In this document: piece by piece, positions 17,832 to 26,393 of the stretch
Layout of the letters: each line of letters starts with the position of its first letter
Numbering within the stretch: the stretch's first letter is position 1
DNA from: Halobacillus kuroshimensis DSM 18393
GTDB lineage: Bacteria; Bacillota; Bacilli; Bacillales; Halobacillaceae
Assembly: GCF_000425705.1 (NCBI RefSeq)
Contig: NZ_AUDY01000009.1
Location: 310,001 to 374,000, forward strand
Length of the DNA stretch: 64,000 nucleotides
Direction: 5' to 3'
The notes under the pieces: model-generated
What the model saw: only the letters and a program-made list of their open reading frames with translations
Told to the model about the DNA's origin: nothing
Databases searched by the model: none
Program-made: the position numbers and the translations under genes

Positions 17832-19442
17832 ATGGTGAAACGATTTTATTATGGAGTGTTGACGTTGCTGGTTTGTACGGTTTTATTGTTGGAGGAAAAG
17901 CCTGTGGATGCCGCTCTGACGTCCGTTGTGGAAGAAGCTGAGAAGCATGTAGGTGTTCCTTATCAATACGGTGGTGAATCTCCTGCCGAAGGATTCGACA
18001 GCTCAGGGTTCAGCCAGTATGTATACCAGGAAGGGGCCGGCATAGATCTGCCGAGGACCGTCCGCGATCAGGCGGCGTTCGGAGCTTCTGTACAGAACAA
18101 TGAGCTTCAATCAGGGGATCTGCTCTTCTTTAGTAAAGATGAGTCGAGCGGTGTGACCCATGTCGGTATCTATGCGGGAAATCAAACGATGATCCACGCC
18201 TCAGCATCCAAAGGCATTGAAGTCATCAATTATGAGAACAGCAGCTATTGGTCTTCCCGTTATACGAAAGCCGTGCGGGTGAATGAAGAACCGGCCGGGT
18301 CTTCTGTTTCAGCTTCTCATCCGGTTGCCGTGGAGGCCTTAACACATGTAGGCGCGCCTTATGTCTACGGTGGAGAGCAGCCGGATGGTTTTGACAGTTC
18401 GGGGTTTGTGCAGTATGTGATCCAGAGTGTGCTGAATTTTGAAATGCCTCGGACGTTGTCCCAACAGATTGGGATGGGAGAGCCAGTGTCCCGGGAATCA
18501 ATCCAGGAAGGTGACGTCCTCTTCTTCAGCAAGGATGGAAGTGCTCCATCTCATGCCGCGATTTATGTAGGCCGTGATCAAATCGTCCACCCTACCTTAT
18601 CCAGTGGTGTAGAAGTGACCGCATTTGAAGGAAGCAGCTATTGGAGCGGCAATTTTATGGAAGCCCGCAGAATTACAGAAGGTCCTCAAATCGCTGAAGA
18701 TCATGATCTCGTAGCAGAGGCCTTGAAATACTTAGGTGTCCCTTATGTCTTTGGGGGTGAATCACCGGAAACAGGCTTTGACTGTTCCGCCTTCACGCGG
18801 CATGTTTTTGAAAAGGCCAGGCAGATCTTCCTGCCTCGTTCCACGGATCAGCAGTGGCAGGTAGGCGAAGACGTGGACCTTGCTGATATCCAGCCGGGGG
18901 ACGTCGTCTTTTTCAGTGACACGTACAGAGAAGGCATTTCTCACAACGGGATTTATGTCGGAGACGGGCAGTTTATTCACGCCTCCCGCTCAGAACAGGT
19001 GACCATTTCCTACTTGAGCGAATCGTACTGGCAGGAAAAGTTCACCGGTGTAAAACGGTTTGACGGTCTGCAGATTCCGAAAGAACATCCGGTCGTTTCC
19101 GAAGCGACCCAATTCATCGGAGAAGTTTCTTATCAGTCCGGAGGGACCACGCCGGACGGGTTTGATACGGCAGGATTCGTTCAATACGCGTTCCAGCAGG
19201 GAGCGGGGATTTCTCTGCCGCGTTATGCGGACGACCAATGGAATACTGGGACAGAAGTAGCGAAGGAAGATTTACAGCCTGGGGACATCGTGTTCTTTCA
19301 GGCCAGCTACTTGAACCCTGCAATATATATCGGGAACGGCCAGGTGGTCCATGTGACGTTATCGGATGGTGTGAGAGTCACGAACATGCATTCCAACAGC
19401 TACTGGGCCCCTAAATATTACGGCGCTAAAAGGATCAACTGA
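17832..19442 (+). CDS. Secreted protein with four tandem NlpC/P60 domains, PgdS-like
   Basis: Start ATG 17832 is 5 bases after AGGAG; an in-frame GTG at 17829 is too close. It has 536 residues: a signal peptide (to about residue 28), then four NlpC/P60 domains of about 130 residues. The cysteine motif reads GFDSSGF in domains 1 and 2, GFDCSAF in domain 3 and GFDTAGF in domain 4, so only domain 3 (Cys near 318, His near 371 and 383) has the full site. Domains 1 and 2 keep both histidines; domain 4 loses the first (NPAIYIG). NlpC/P60 enzymes cut gamma-glutamyl bonds in peptidoglycan peptides. PgdS of B. subtilis, next to its pgs operon, is a tandem NlpC/P60 PGA hydrolase, so a PGA hydrolase is the best guess; a wall hydrolase is possible. 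Confidence 0.87.
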   Translation: MVKRFYYGVLTLLVCTVLLLEEKPVDAALTSVVEEAEKHVGVPYQYGGESPAEGFDSSGFSQYVYQEGAGIDLPRTVRDQAAFGASVQNNELQSGDLLFFSKDESSGVTHVGIYAGNQTMIHASASKGIEVINYENSSYWSSRYTKAVRVNEEPAGSSVSASHPVAVEALTHVGAPYVYGGEQPDGFDSSGFVQYVIQSVLNFEMPRTLSQQIGMGEPVSRESIQEGDVLFFSKDGSAPSHAAIYVGRDQIVHPTLSSGVEVTAFEGSSYWSGNFMEARRITEGPQIAEDHDLVAEALKYLGVPYVFGGESPETGFDCSAFTRHVFEKARQIFLPRSTDQQWQVGEDVDLADIQPGDVVFFSDTYREGISHNGIYVGDGQFIHASRSEQVTISYLSESYWQEKFTGVKRFDGLQIPKEHPVVSEATQFIGEVSYQSGGTTPDGFDTAGFVQYAFQQGAGISLPRYADDQWNTGTEVAKEDLQPGDIVFFQASYLNPAIYIGNGQVVHVTLSDGVRVTNMHSNSYWAPKYYGAKRIN

Positions 19443-19445
19443 ATG

Positions 19446-19867
19446 CTAGGAGGACCGCGCTTCCCTGCGCGGTCTTTTTTTATGGAACGTGGACTTCCGC
19501 AGCTTCCAGTGGACCACGGCCATCATGAAAAGGACACCGGTCCAGTCTTTAGCGATGTCGATCACGGAAAACGACCGGCCGGGGGTGAACCATTGGTGAC
19601 ACTCGTCTACGACCCCGTACATCATGCTGAATATACCGGCAGCGACACTTGTCCCTTGGGTCAATTTCCCATGAACGCACAAAGCTGTGATGATCAACCC
19701 ATATAACAGGGCGAACTCTATCAAATGCATGGCTTCAAGACATGCCCCTAAGGTTACAGCCATATCAGGATCCACTCTTTCACTACTGTAATCGGGTAGC
19801 TGGACTGCAGCCATATGACAGCCATATATAGAAGGGGAAGAAGAATCACCGTCATTTTTTTCACCAT
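19446..19867 (-). pseudogene. VanZ-family membrane protein, frameshifted
   Basis: A good start exists on the minus strand: ATG at 19867 with AGGAG 8 bases upstream. The first frame reads MVKKMTVILLPLLYMAVIW then LQSSYP and soon stops. From there the next frame continues with PDYSSERVDPDMAVT, AMHLIEFALLYGL and DECHQWFTPGRSFSVIDI, the VanZ core. Adding one C in the CCC run at 19794-19796 joins both into a normal-size VanZ protein of about 140 residues. Either the gene is broken by a one-base deletion or this is a homopolymer sequencing error. VanZ-like proteins are small membrane proteins of poorly known role, some giving low-level glycopeptide tolerance. Confidence 0.8.
19453..19481 (+). terminator. 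Terminator after the NlpC/P60 gene
   Basis: GACCGCGC (19453-19460) / GCGCGGTC (19467-19474) and T7. It overlaps the 3' end of the convergent VanZ-like frame. Confidence 0.88.
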
Positions 19868-19927
19868 AAGATCAACTCCTATAGCTGTCAGTTTCGGTGG
19901 AAAGCGGAAGTTTTATACAAAAATCAA

Positions 19928-19957
19928 TTGTCATAATTGGTAGATTTTTTATATAAT
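19928..19957 (+). promoter_or_regulatory. Promoter of the LCP gene
   Basis: TTGTCA (19928-19933), 18-bp spacer, TATAAT (19952-19957). Confidence 0.65.
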
Positions 19958-19994
19958 GGTTGATAGATTGCTTGAAAAAATTGGAGGAACGAGA

Positions 19995-20936
19995 ATGAGC
20001 CGTTTACAAGAGAAAAAGAAAAAGAGAGGCCGTTGGTGGAAGATTCCCCTGCTGTTTGTCAGTATCCTTATCGCAGCTGGAGGGATTTATCTATTTACGG
20101 TCTATAATGGTGCCAAAGCGACGGTCGATAAAAAAATGAATGAAGAGGTCGCATCGATTGATCATGAGTTGACGGAAAAGAAAGTCCGGGATAAAGAGCC
20201 GTTGAATATCCTTCTGCTCGGAGTAGATGAACGCTCTAATGATTCCGGTCGGTCCGACGCTTTAATGGTGCTCTCTCTTGATCCGGATCATAACCGAAGC
20301 CAGATTGTCAGTATTCCAAGAGATACGCGGACAGAGATGGTCGGGGACTCCAGTCATAATGGAGAGCAGGATAAAATCAACCACGCCTACGCTTTTGGCG
20401 GGACGGATATGGCGATTCAGACCGTGGAGAATTTCCTCGACATCGATCTGGATTATTATGTTCGGATGAATATGGAAGGCCTTGCTGAAATGGTCGATGC
20501 TGTAGGCGGCATTACTGTCCAGAATTCCCTTGATTGGCAGGGGAGCAACGGCTACCACTATAAAAAGGGAGAACTGAATCTGAACGGCGAAGAGACCCTC
20601 GGGTACGTCCGCATGAGATATGAGGATCCTCAAGGGGATGCTGGACGTAACGAACGTCAGCGCGAAGTCATCCAAGGTGTGATTGAAAAAGGAGCAAGCT
20701 TTGGCTCCGTCAATAAAATCGGGGACATGCTTGATGTGCTTGGTGGGAATGTTACGACCAATATGGACTTTACAGTTATGAAGGATCTGATGTTGAATTA
20801 CGGCAGCGCCCGCAAAAACATGACAACCTATCAGATGACCGGAAGTGGTACAAGAATAGACGGCATCTATTATCTGCTGGTTTCAGATGATGAAGTGGAT
20901 AAAGTCCGTTCACAGATTCAGGGATACCAATCATAA
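19995..20936 (+). CDS. LytR-CpsA-Psr (LCP) family wall-polymer ligase
   Basis: Start ATG 19995 follows TTGGAGGAACGAGA; an upstream in-frame ATG at 19956 lies within the promoter -10. It has 313 residues: a basic N-terminus, one membrane helix (about 15-34) and the extracellular LCP domain. Signatures are LNILLLGVDER, SGRSDALMVLSLD, SIPRDTRTEM (Arg residues that bind pyrophosphate) and GYVRMRYEDPQGDAGRNERQ. LCP enzymes transfer undecaprenyl-linked polymers such as teichoic acid or capsule onto peptidoglycan. Placed beside PGA genes and not far from CWB2 surface proteins, it may attach the anionic polymer that such proteins bind; that is inference. Confidence 0.92.
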   Translation: MSRLQEKKKKRGRWWKIPLLFVSILIAAGGIYLFTVYNGAKATVDKKMNEEVASIDHELTEKKVRDKEPLNILLLGVDERSNDSGRSDALMVLSLDPDHNRSQIVSIPRDTRTEMVGDSSHNGEQDKINHAYAFGGTDMAIQTVENFLDIDLDYYVRMNMEGLAEMVDAVGGITVQNSLDWQGSNGYHYKKGELNLNGEETLGYVRMRYEDPQGDAGRNERQREVIQGVIEKGASFGSVNKIGDMLDVLGGNVTTNMDFTVMKDLMLNYGSARKNMTTYQMTGSGTRIDGIYYLLVSDDEVDKVRSQIQGYQS

Positions 20937-20939
20937 AAA

Positions 20940-20966
20940 AAGCGTCCCTATCAGGGGCGCTTTTTT
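20940..20966 (+). terminator. Terminator after the LCP gene
   Basis: AAGCGTCCC (20940-20948) / GGGGCGCTT (20954-20962) and T6. It may also serve the convergent ABC gene. Confidence 0.87.
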
Positions 20967-21047
20967 ATCGTGAAAATAGGATATGTGCTGAAATAAGTCT
21001 GTGCGTTTTTTCAGGATGGTCACATGCCGCATACTCGCTGGAAAAGT

Positions 21048-22775
21048 TTATCCTTCGATGCGCAGCTGATGGCGGGCAAAATCCTGATAGAGTGTATGAG
21101 TGGCGAAGAGCTCATCATGACTGCCTATACCTGTAACCTCTCCTTTTTCCAAAAAAACAATCCGATCGGCATCGACAATGGTCGATAACCGGTGTGCAAT
21201 GACAAGCGTTGTCCGGCCCTTCATCAAATTCTTCAACGCGTGCTGAACCACAACTTCTGACTGACTATCCAGGCTGGAGGTGGCTTCATCAAGCATCAGA
21301 ATCTCCGGATCTCTCAGCAGGGCGCGTGCAATAGCGATCCGCTGCCGCTGTCCTCCTGATAGTTTAATTCCCCGCTCTCCGACTTCTGTTTCATATCCAT
21401 TGGCGAGTTCGTTGATAAAAGGATGGGCATAAGCCATTTCAGCGGCCTGGATCACTTTCTCCCGTGTCACTTCGTCCTCTAATCCATAGGTGAGGTTCTC
21501 CATAATGGTCCCTGCATAAATCGGACTGTCCTGGGATACATAGCCTAGTTTTTTTCTCCACGATTTTAGTGCATAATGGCTGATCGGTTCGCTTCCGTAA
21601 AGGATTTGCCCGGACGCTGGCTTGTAAAATTGCTCAATCAATGAAAACATGGTCGTTTTCCCACTTCCACTGGGACCGACAACAGCGGTGACCTGTCCTT
21701 TTTCAGCAGTGAAGGAAACCTCTTTTAAAATCGGTTCATCCGGCTGGTAGTGAAACGATACATGACGGACAGCCAGGTTCTGGTGGTCAGGTACGTTTCC
21801 TGTTCCTTTTTCCAGCTCTTCCTCATCCAGCTCAAGAATGGTCAGCACTTTCTCTGTCGCCCCAATCGTTTTCTGGAACTGGGTCACAAACACGACCATC
21901 TGGGTGATCGGCATAATAATCTGAAACAGGTAGATGAAAAAGGCAGCCAGTTCACCAGCTGTCATTGCTCCCGAACTCACTCTTATGCCGCCAAATCCGA
22001 TAATCAAAACAAGCACGACAATAATTAAGGAGGACACAAGAGGGGACATCAGAGCCTGAATAACACCCTCACGAACGCCGAGACGGTAAAGCTTCCGTAT
22101 ATCTCTCCGGCCGTTGTCCCACTCCATCGTTTCTGCGTTGGATGCTTTCACGAGTCTGATTTCAGAAATCACCCGAGTGAGGTGAGCGGAAAAGCCGGCG
22201 GTCTCTGCCTGCAGGTTCCGTGAAATCTCGGCCATTTTCCGTCCGACAGGGATCAGAAACAGCAGGGATAACGGAATAATGGAAAACATAACAAGGGTCA
22301 GAGGCCAGTCCAGGTAAAACAAAATAATGATAGCGCCAACGACGGAAATCACACCTGTAATAAAGCCGGTGAAATGCTCGGTAATCAGATTTTTTATGAC
22401 ACCCGTATCGTTGGTCATCCGGCTGACCGCATCCCCGGTTTCATGTTCATCATAATAGCTGACGGGGAGCACAAGCAGTTTTTTCCACAATCGCTCACGA
22501 AGCGAAGCAATGATGTGCTGCCCCACTTTTGCCAGCACATAAACAGAGACGCCGCCGGCCAGAGCCTGGATGAAGAAAGCAGCAATGATGCCGATGATGA
22601 CGGCTGTACTCAGCTGACTTACATCAAAGTTATCGATCAGCCGGCTGGCGAGCAGGGGAATGGCGAGGCTTGCCATCGTGGTCAGCAGACTGAGCCCTAT
22701 TCCGATGCTGAATAACAGCCTGGGGGGCTGGGTGGTGCGGATGAGGGTGATGAGTTGTTTCCATTTTGGTTTCAT
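21048..22775 (-). CDS. ABC exporter half-transporter (BmrA-like multidrug/lipid type)
   Basis: Protein of 575 residues with the transmembrane domain fused to the nucleotide-binding domain. About six helices fill residues 20-310. The ATPase has Walker A GPSGSGKTT (near 365), signature LSGGQRQRIAIA (472), Walker B EILMLDEATSS (Glu 497 catalytic) and the switch His in VIAHRLS (528), all intact, so a homodimer could be active. The N-terminus, MKPKWKQLITLIR, and the opening helix resemble BmrA of B. subtilis. The substrate is unknown. It starts at 22775 behind AAGGAAA and stands alone on the minus strand. Confidence 0.9.
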   Translation of the reverse strand: MKPKWKQLITLIRTTQPPRLLFSIGIGLSLLTTMASLAIPLLASRLIDNFDVSQLSTAVIIGIIAAFFIQALAGGVSVYVLAKVGQHIIASLRERLWKKLLVLPVSYYDEHETGDAVSRMTNDTGVIKNLITEHFTGFITGVISVVGAIIILFYLDWPLTLVMFSIIPLSLLFLIPVGRKMAEISRNLQAETAGFSAHLTRVISEIRLVKASNAETMEWDNGRRDIRKLYRLGVREGVIQALMSPLVSSLIIVVLVLIIGFGGIRVSSGAMTAGELAAFFIYLFQIIMPITQMVVFVTQFQKTIGATEKVLTILELDEEELEKGTGNVPDHQNLAVRHVSFHYQPDEPILKEVSFTAEKGQVTAVVGPSGSGKTTMFSLIEQFYKPASGQILYGSEPISHYALKSWRKKLGYVSQDSPIYAGTIMENLTYGLEDEVTREKVIQAAEMAYAHPFINELANGYETEVGERGIKLSGGQRQRIAIARALLRDPEILMLDEATSSLDSQSEVVVQHALKNLMKGRTTLVIAHRLSTIVDADRIVFLEKGEVTGIGSHDELFATHTLYQDFARHQLRIEG

Positions 22776-23221
22776 TCTATGACTTTCCTTTCAATATGAA
22801 CTTCTCTGTTATCTATTATAAAGAAGTTTATCCTCCTATTCTTGTTTTACGCTTATACATCCACCCCGTATTTTTAAGTCGTTCAACAGCTGATAAAGGG
22901 GAGTGAATGTTCTTTATTATGTATATATGTGAAATTATTTGAGAGTCATAATGTGGTAAACATTCCTTTGTAAACCAAAAATAGAAGATATATTAAGTAA
23001 TATAAAGATAATGAAACTTAATTAGCAATAAATGGCTTATAAAGTTTCTAAAGGATTTAAAATGGAGGAATATACCACTTTATAACAATGGTTCTTCTAT
23101 ATTATACTGGGTATAGTTCTCAATAATGAACGATATTGGAAGCCTCCAGCTTCTTTTATTTTTTATCCACTTGTTTCCTTTAAAGAATGATTTTTCTATA
23201 AAACGCAGAGAGGTGAGAGGT
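22776..23221. other. AT-rich intergenic region between divergent genes
   Basis: No gene is supported in these 446 bases. A short hairpin GAAGC-CTCCA-GCTTC (23139-23153) followed by TTTTATTTTTT lies about 70 bases before the next gene and could be a weak leader terminator. A minus-strand TATAAT before the ABC gene (near 22819) may be its -10. Confidence 0.5.
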
Positions 23222-23992
23222 ATGATTGATTTGAACTGCAAAATCCTTCCTGGAACAGGAGAGGGGCCTGAGTCGATGCACGGGAGCCTGGCGATGGCAC
23301 AAAAAGCTGCTGAACAGGGTGTGGAAACCATTGTAGCCGCTCCGCGGTTTCAACCTGAGCGGAATCCAAGAGAAGTGAAAAACCAATGTGAAGAGTTAAA
23401 CAGGGAACTGTTTGAACAAGGCATTGAGGTGAATATCCTCCCAGGACATGAAGTGAAGATCTACGGTGAACTTGTCGATGATCTTAAAAATGGTTACATT
23501 ATACCGATGAATGAGAAGACCCCATACATTTACGTGGTGTTCTCTAACAAGGACATCCCACATTATGCCAAGCAGGTCCTGTATGACATGCAGATGGAAG
23601 GGTTTATTCCTGTCATCGTGCACCCAGAACAGAATCAGGTGTTCCAGCAGCAGCCGGATCTGTTGTACCAATTTGTCAAAAATGGTGCCGTTACTCAGAT
23701 TTCAGCGGCTAGCTTAGCGAATAAACAGGGAAAACCATCCCAAAAGCTCGCGCTGCAGATGATCCGTCATAACCTGGCGCATGTGGTTGCTTCCCATGCT
23801 GTGGATGATAAGAAAAAAGGCTCTTTCTTAAGGCAGGCCTATGATAAGATTCAAAAAACTTTTGGATCTGATGTGATGTACCAGTTTATGGAGAATGCGC
23901 ATGTGCTCCTGGATGGAGAGATGGTTTATACAGACCCACCGGAACGGATGAAAACGAAAAAGACACTTGGGATCTTCCCATTTCAATCGTAA
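23222..23992 (+). CDS. CpsB/YwqE-like PHP protein lacking most metal ligands
   Basis: Start ATG 23222 behind GAGAGGTGAGAGG gives 256 residues, the size of CpsB/YwqE tyrosine phosphatases; a longer frame from 23126 is untranslated leader. Colinearity with YwqE is clear along the whole length (ILPG, GSLAMAQKAAEQG, GHEVKIYGEL, EGFIPVIVHPEQ, ASLANKQGK, LGIFPF). But the HxH motif (IDIHCH in the family) reads IDLNCK, the PHH motif reads PRF, and the SDAH motif reads SHAV. Only the Glu of GHE and the His of HPE remain. A trinuclear metal site cannot form, so it is probably a non-catalytic binding protein. No BY-kinase (CpsC/CpsD) is in the window. Confidence 0.8.
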   Translation: MIDLNCKILPGTGEGPESMHGSLAMAQKAAEQGVETIVAAPRFQPERNPREVKNQCEELNRELFEQGIEVNILPGHEVKIYGELVDDLKNGYIIPMNEKTPYIYVVFSNKDIPHYAKQVLYDMQMEGFIPVIVHPEQNQVFQQQPDLLYQFVKNGAVTQISAASLANKQGKPSQKLALQMIRHNLAHVVASHAVDDKKKGSFLRQAYDKIQKTFGSDVMYQFMENAHVLLDGEMVYTDPPERMKTKKTLGIFPFQS

Positions 23993-23993
23993 G

Positions 23994-24024
23994 CGCTGGA
24001 TGCCTCAGGTCCAGCGTTTTCTTT
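23994..24024 (+). terminator. Terminator after the CpsB-like gene
   Basis: CGCTGGA / TCCAGCG with a 9-base loop, then TTTTCTTT. Its 3' arm and T tract are the start of a duplicated 40-bp unit. Confidence 0.75.
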
Positions 24025-24090
24025 ATGCTTGATAAACGTCAGGGTCATTCCCAGCGTTTTCTTTATGCTTGATAAACGTCAGGGTCATTC
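24011..24090 (+). repeat. Perfect tandem duplication of 40 bp
   Basis: Bases 24011-24050 and 24051-24090 are identical. Each copy starts with CCAGCGTTTTCTTTATGC, the 3' half of the terminator, and ends AGGGTCATTC. Only the first copy has the partner arm, so the second is not a second terminator. Likely a recent slippage or recombination event. Confidence 0.95.
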
Positions 24091-24209
24091 AGGCCGGGTA
24101 TAAAGTCAATATTTAAAAAACCTGCAGCCCCATGTAAACTAAAAGGAGGATCCGGGCATCGGACTAAAACCAGTCCCGTATTCTCTACTACATAAAAAGG
24201 AGTACATAT

Positions 24210-26276
24210 ATGAACGGGAACTTCGTACGATCGATAATTGCTGCTGCAGCCTTCTTTGTGATGTTCAGTTTAATGATTCCAGCGATCCATGCTGAGGAGG
24301 GAGAACAGGTTCACCTGATCGTAAAATACAAAGATAACGTCACCTCACAGTCAGGGGAAAAGTCTTTCCCGGTGGATGTAGTACCAGTTGATAAAGAAAA
24401 AGTTGCTCAGAAACAAAAGGAACTGTCGAAGGATCCTGAGGTGGAATACATCGAAACAGATGTAAAAGTGTATGCCCAGGGGGAAATCCCCCACGACCCT
24501 TATTACCTTAATCAGAAAGAGACTTTTGATGCTATGAATGTCGAAGAAGCCTGGTCGGCCTATGAAAAGGTTAGAGGAAAGGATCCCGTTGTTGCGGTCA
24601 TTGATTCCGGAGTGAGTCTCAAGCATCCCGACCTGCAGGGGAGATTAGTCGAGGGGACAAATATTCTCGAACCATCAGAGAAACCGGAAGATACCTTTGG
24701 GCATGGAACTCATGTCGCCGGTTTGATTGGTGCGGTTACAAATAATAACCTCGGCGTTTCATCCTTATCCACGGGAGATGTGCAGATGATGCCCGTAAAA
24801 GTGATGGAGGCTAAGTCCGGGAATTTGTCCGACGTGATTGAAGGTATTGATTATGCGGTAGAACAGGGCGTAGATATCATCAACTTAAGCCTTGGAACGT
24901 ATGTATACCGGACAGCACTGGCCGATGCTGTTGAATTTGCTGAACAGGAAGGCGTCCTCGTCGTGGCTGCCGCTGGGAATGATGATCGGGAAAAAGCCTT
25001 GTACCCGGCTGCTTTGGATCCGGTAATTTCTGTCGGAAGTTATGATCTGGGAGAAAAAGAAAAAGCTTCTTTTTCCAATTATGGCCCTGAAGTTGATGTC
25101 ATCACTCCGGGAACAGGCCTTTTTAGTACCTACCTGGAAAATGGGTATATGAGCATGGGAGGAACAAGCATGTCCTCCGGTCATGTGAGTGGCCTTGCTG
25201 CATTAGTTGAAAACCACGCTCCTTTTTTAAAGGCGGGGCAGGTGCAGCGGTTGATTGTGAATGCAGCAGAACCTGTTTCCAGTACGTATGAACTGGGAGA
25301 GGGGATGATTGACGCAAAGAAAACGCTTGACCAGGTTCGGGATTACCAGCGGATATCCGGAGCCACATCCGTTGAAACGTCGACAGCCATTTCTGAAAAA
25401 GGATGGGACGCTCTACAGGAAGAGACGTTGACCATTGACGGAAAAAAAGAACAAGGGAAATTCGTGATTTTGGCTACAGGAAAGGATTTTCCTGATAGTC
25501 TGGCTGCATCACCGCTTGCTTCTTATCTAGACAGCCCTGTTCTGTTAGAACGCCGGAGTGAACTCTCCCAGTCGATTAAAGATGAATTGAAGCGGCTGGA
25601 CGCGACCGACGTCATCATTATCGGAGGAGAAGTGGCGGTTCCTTCTGGAGTGGCGGACGATGTTAAAAGATCCGGCTATGATGTCCACAGGATTAAGGGA
25701 GCGGACAGGTATGAGACCGCTGTAGCTGTGAACGAATCCATTCCTTACGATACAAATAAAGGATTCGTTGTTTCAGGTCAGGAATTCCCTGATGCTTTAT
25801 CGGCATCGGCGTACAGCGGAGTAAAGCAGTATCCGATTTTATATGTGAAGCAGGGTGAAATTCCAGAAGCTGTCCAAGCATATATGGAAGAAGAAGGCAT
25901 TACCAAGAATTATATTGTCGGAGGAACCCAGCCAATTTCTGAAAAGGTCGCTACAGCGCTTCCCGATGCCAATCCACTAAGGGTTTCAGGGAAAAACCGA
26001 TATGAGACGAATAAGGCGATGCATCAGACCTTTGGCTCTCCTTCTGCCGGTACGCTCTATTTTACAACTGGACAGAACTTCCCAGACGCGATGGCAGCTG
26101 CTCCTCTGGCCGTGAAAACGGGAAGCCCGGTTATTTTGACGAACGAAAGGTATGCACCTGTAACAGCTGAAAGCATCCGGCGGTTCGATGAACGTTCCAG
26201 TTATTACTTGATTGGAGGAACCCAGCCTGTACCTCCAGAGCATGCGTGGGAAATAGATGATATTTTTTACCGGTAA
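24210..26276 (+). CDS. Secreted subtilisin-like protease (S8) with three CWB2 repeats
   Basis: Protein of 688 residues from ATG 24210 behind AAAAAGGAG. A signal peptide ends near IHAEEG and a short I9-like propeptide follows (about 30-90). The catalytic triad is Asp132 (VAVIDSGVSLKHP), His165 (FGHGTHVAG) and Ser320 (GGTSMSSGHVSG), with the oxyanion Asn in VAAAGNDD. The Ser motif is slightly unusual: SSGHVSG where ATPHVAG is common. CWB2 repeats run from about 380 to the end, with typical phrases such as GFVVSGQEFPDALSASAY and YIVGGTQPISEKVA. The CWB2 part should hold the protease on the wall. The substrate is unknown. Confidence 0.92.
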   Translation: MNGNFVRSIIAAAAFFVMFSLMIPAIHAEEGEQVHLIVKYKDNVTSQSGEKSFPVDVVPVDKEKVAQKQKELSKDPEVEYIETDVKVYAQGEIPHDPYYLNQKETFDAMNVEEAWSAYEKVRGKDPVVAVIDSGVSLKHPDLQGRLVEGTNILEPSEKPEDTFGHGTHVAGLIGAVTNNNLGVSSLSTGDVQMMPVKVMEAKSGNLSDVIEGIDYAVEQGVDIINLSLGTYVYRTALADAVEFAEQEGVLVVAAAGNDDREKALYPAALDPVISVGSYDLGEKEKASFSNYGPEVDVITPGTGLFSTYLENGYMSMGGTSMSSGHVSGLAALVENHAPFLKAGQVQRLIVNAAEPVSSTYELGEGMIDAKKTLDQVRDYQRISGATSVETSTAISEKGWDALQEETLTIDGKKEQGKFVILATGKDFPDSLAASPLASYLDSPVLLERRSELSQSIKDELKRLDATDVIIIGGEVAVPSGVADDVKRSGYDVHRIKGADRYETAVAVNESIPYDTNKGFVVSGQEFPDALSASAYSGVKQYPILYVKQGEIPEAVQAYMEEEGITKNYIVGGTQPISEKVATALPDANPLRVSGKNRYETNKAMHQTFGSPSAGTLYFTTGQNFPDAMAAAPLAVKTGSPVILTNERYAPVTAESIRRFDERSSYYLIGGTQPVPPEHAWEIDDIFYR

Positions 26277-26393
26277 TTAATAATAGGAAGAAAGTCGGTT
26301 TTCTCTATGGAGATATATGCTTCTTCTGCAGAGTCTTTCATAGGACAAAGGTGCGAGAGGGGATTCAGAAATCTTAAGGAAAGGAGGTTTTGT

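Noticed and set aside
19443-19706. 87-codon plus-strand frame after the NlpC/P60 gene
   Set aside because: It starts directly at the preceding stop, crosses a terminator and is antisense to the VanZ-like gene, whose text is clearly the real one.
24051-24090. Second terminator in the duplicated 40-bp unit
   Set aside because: The second copy lacks the 5' arm CGCTGGA, so it cannot form the stem on its own.
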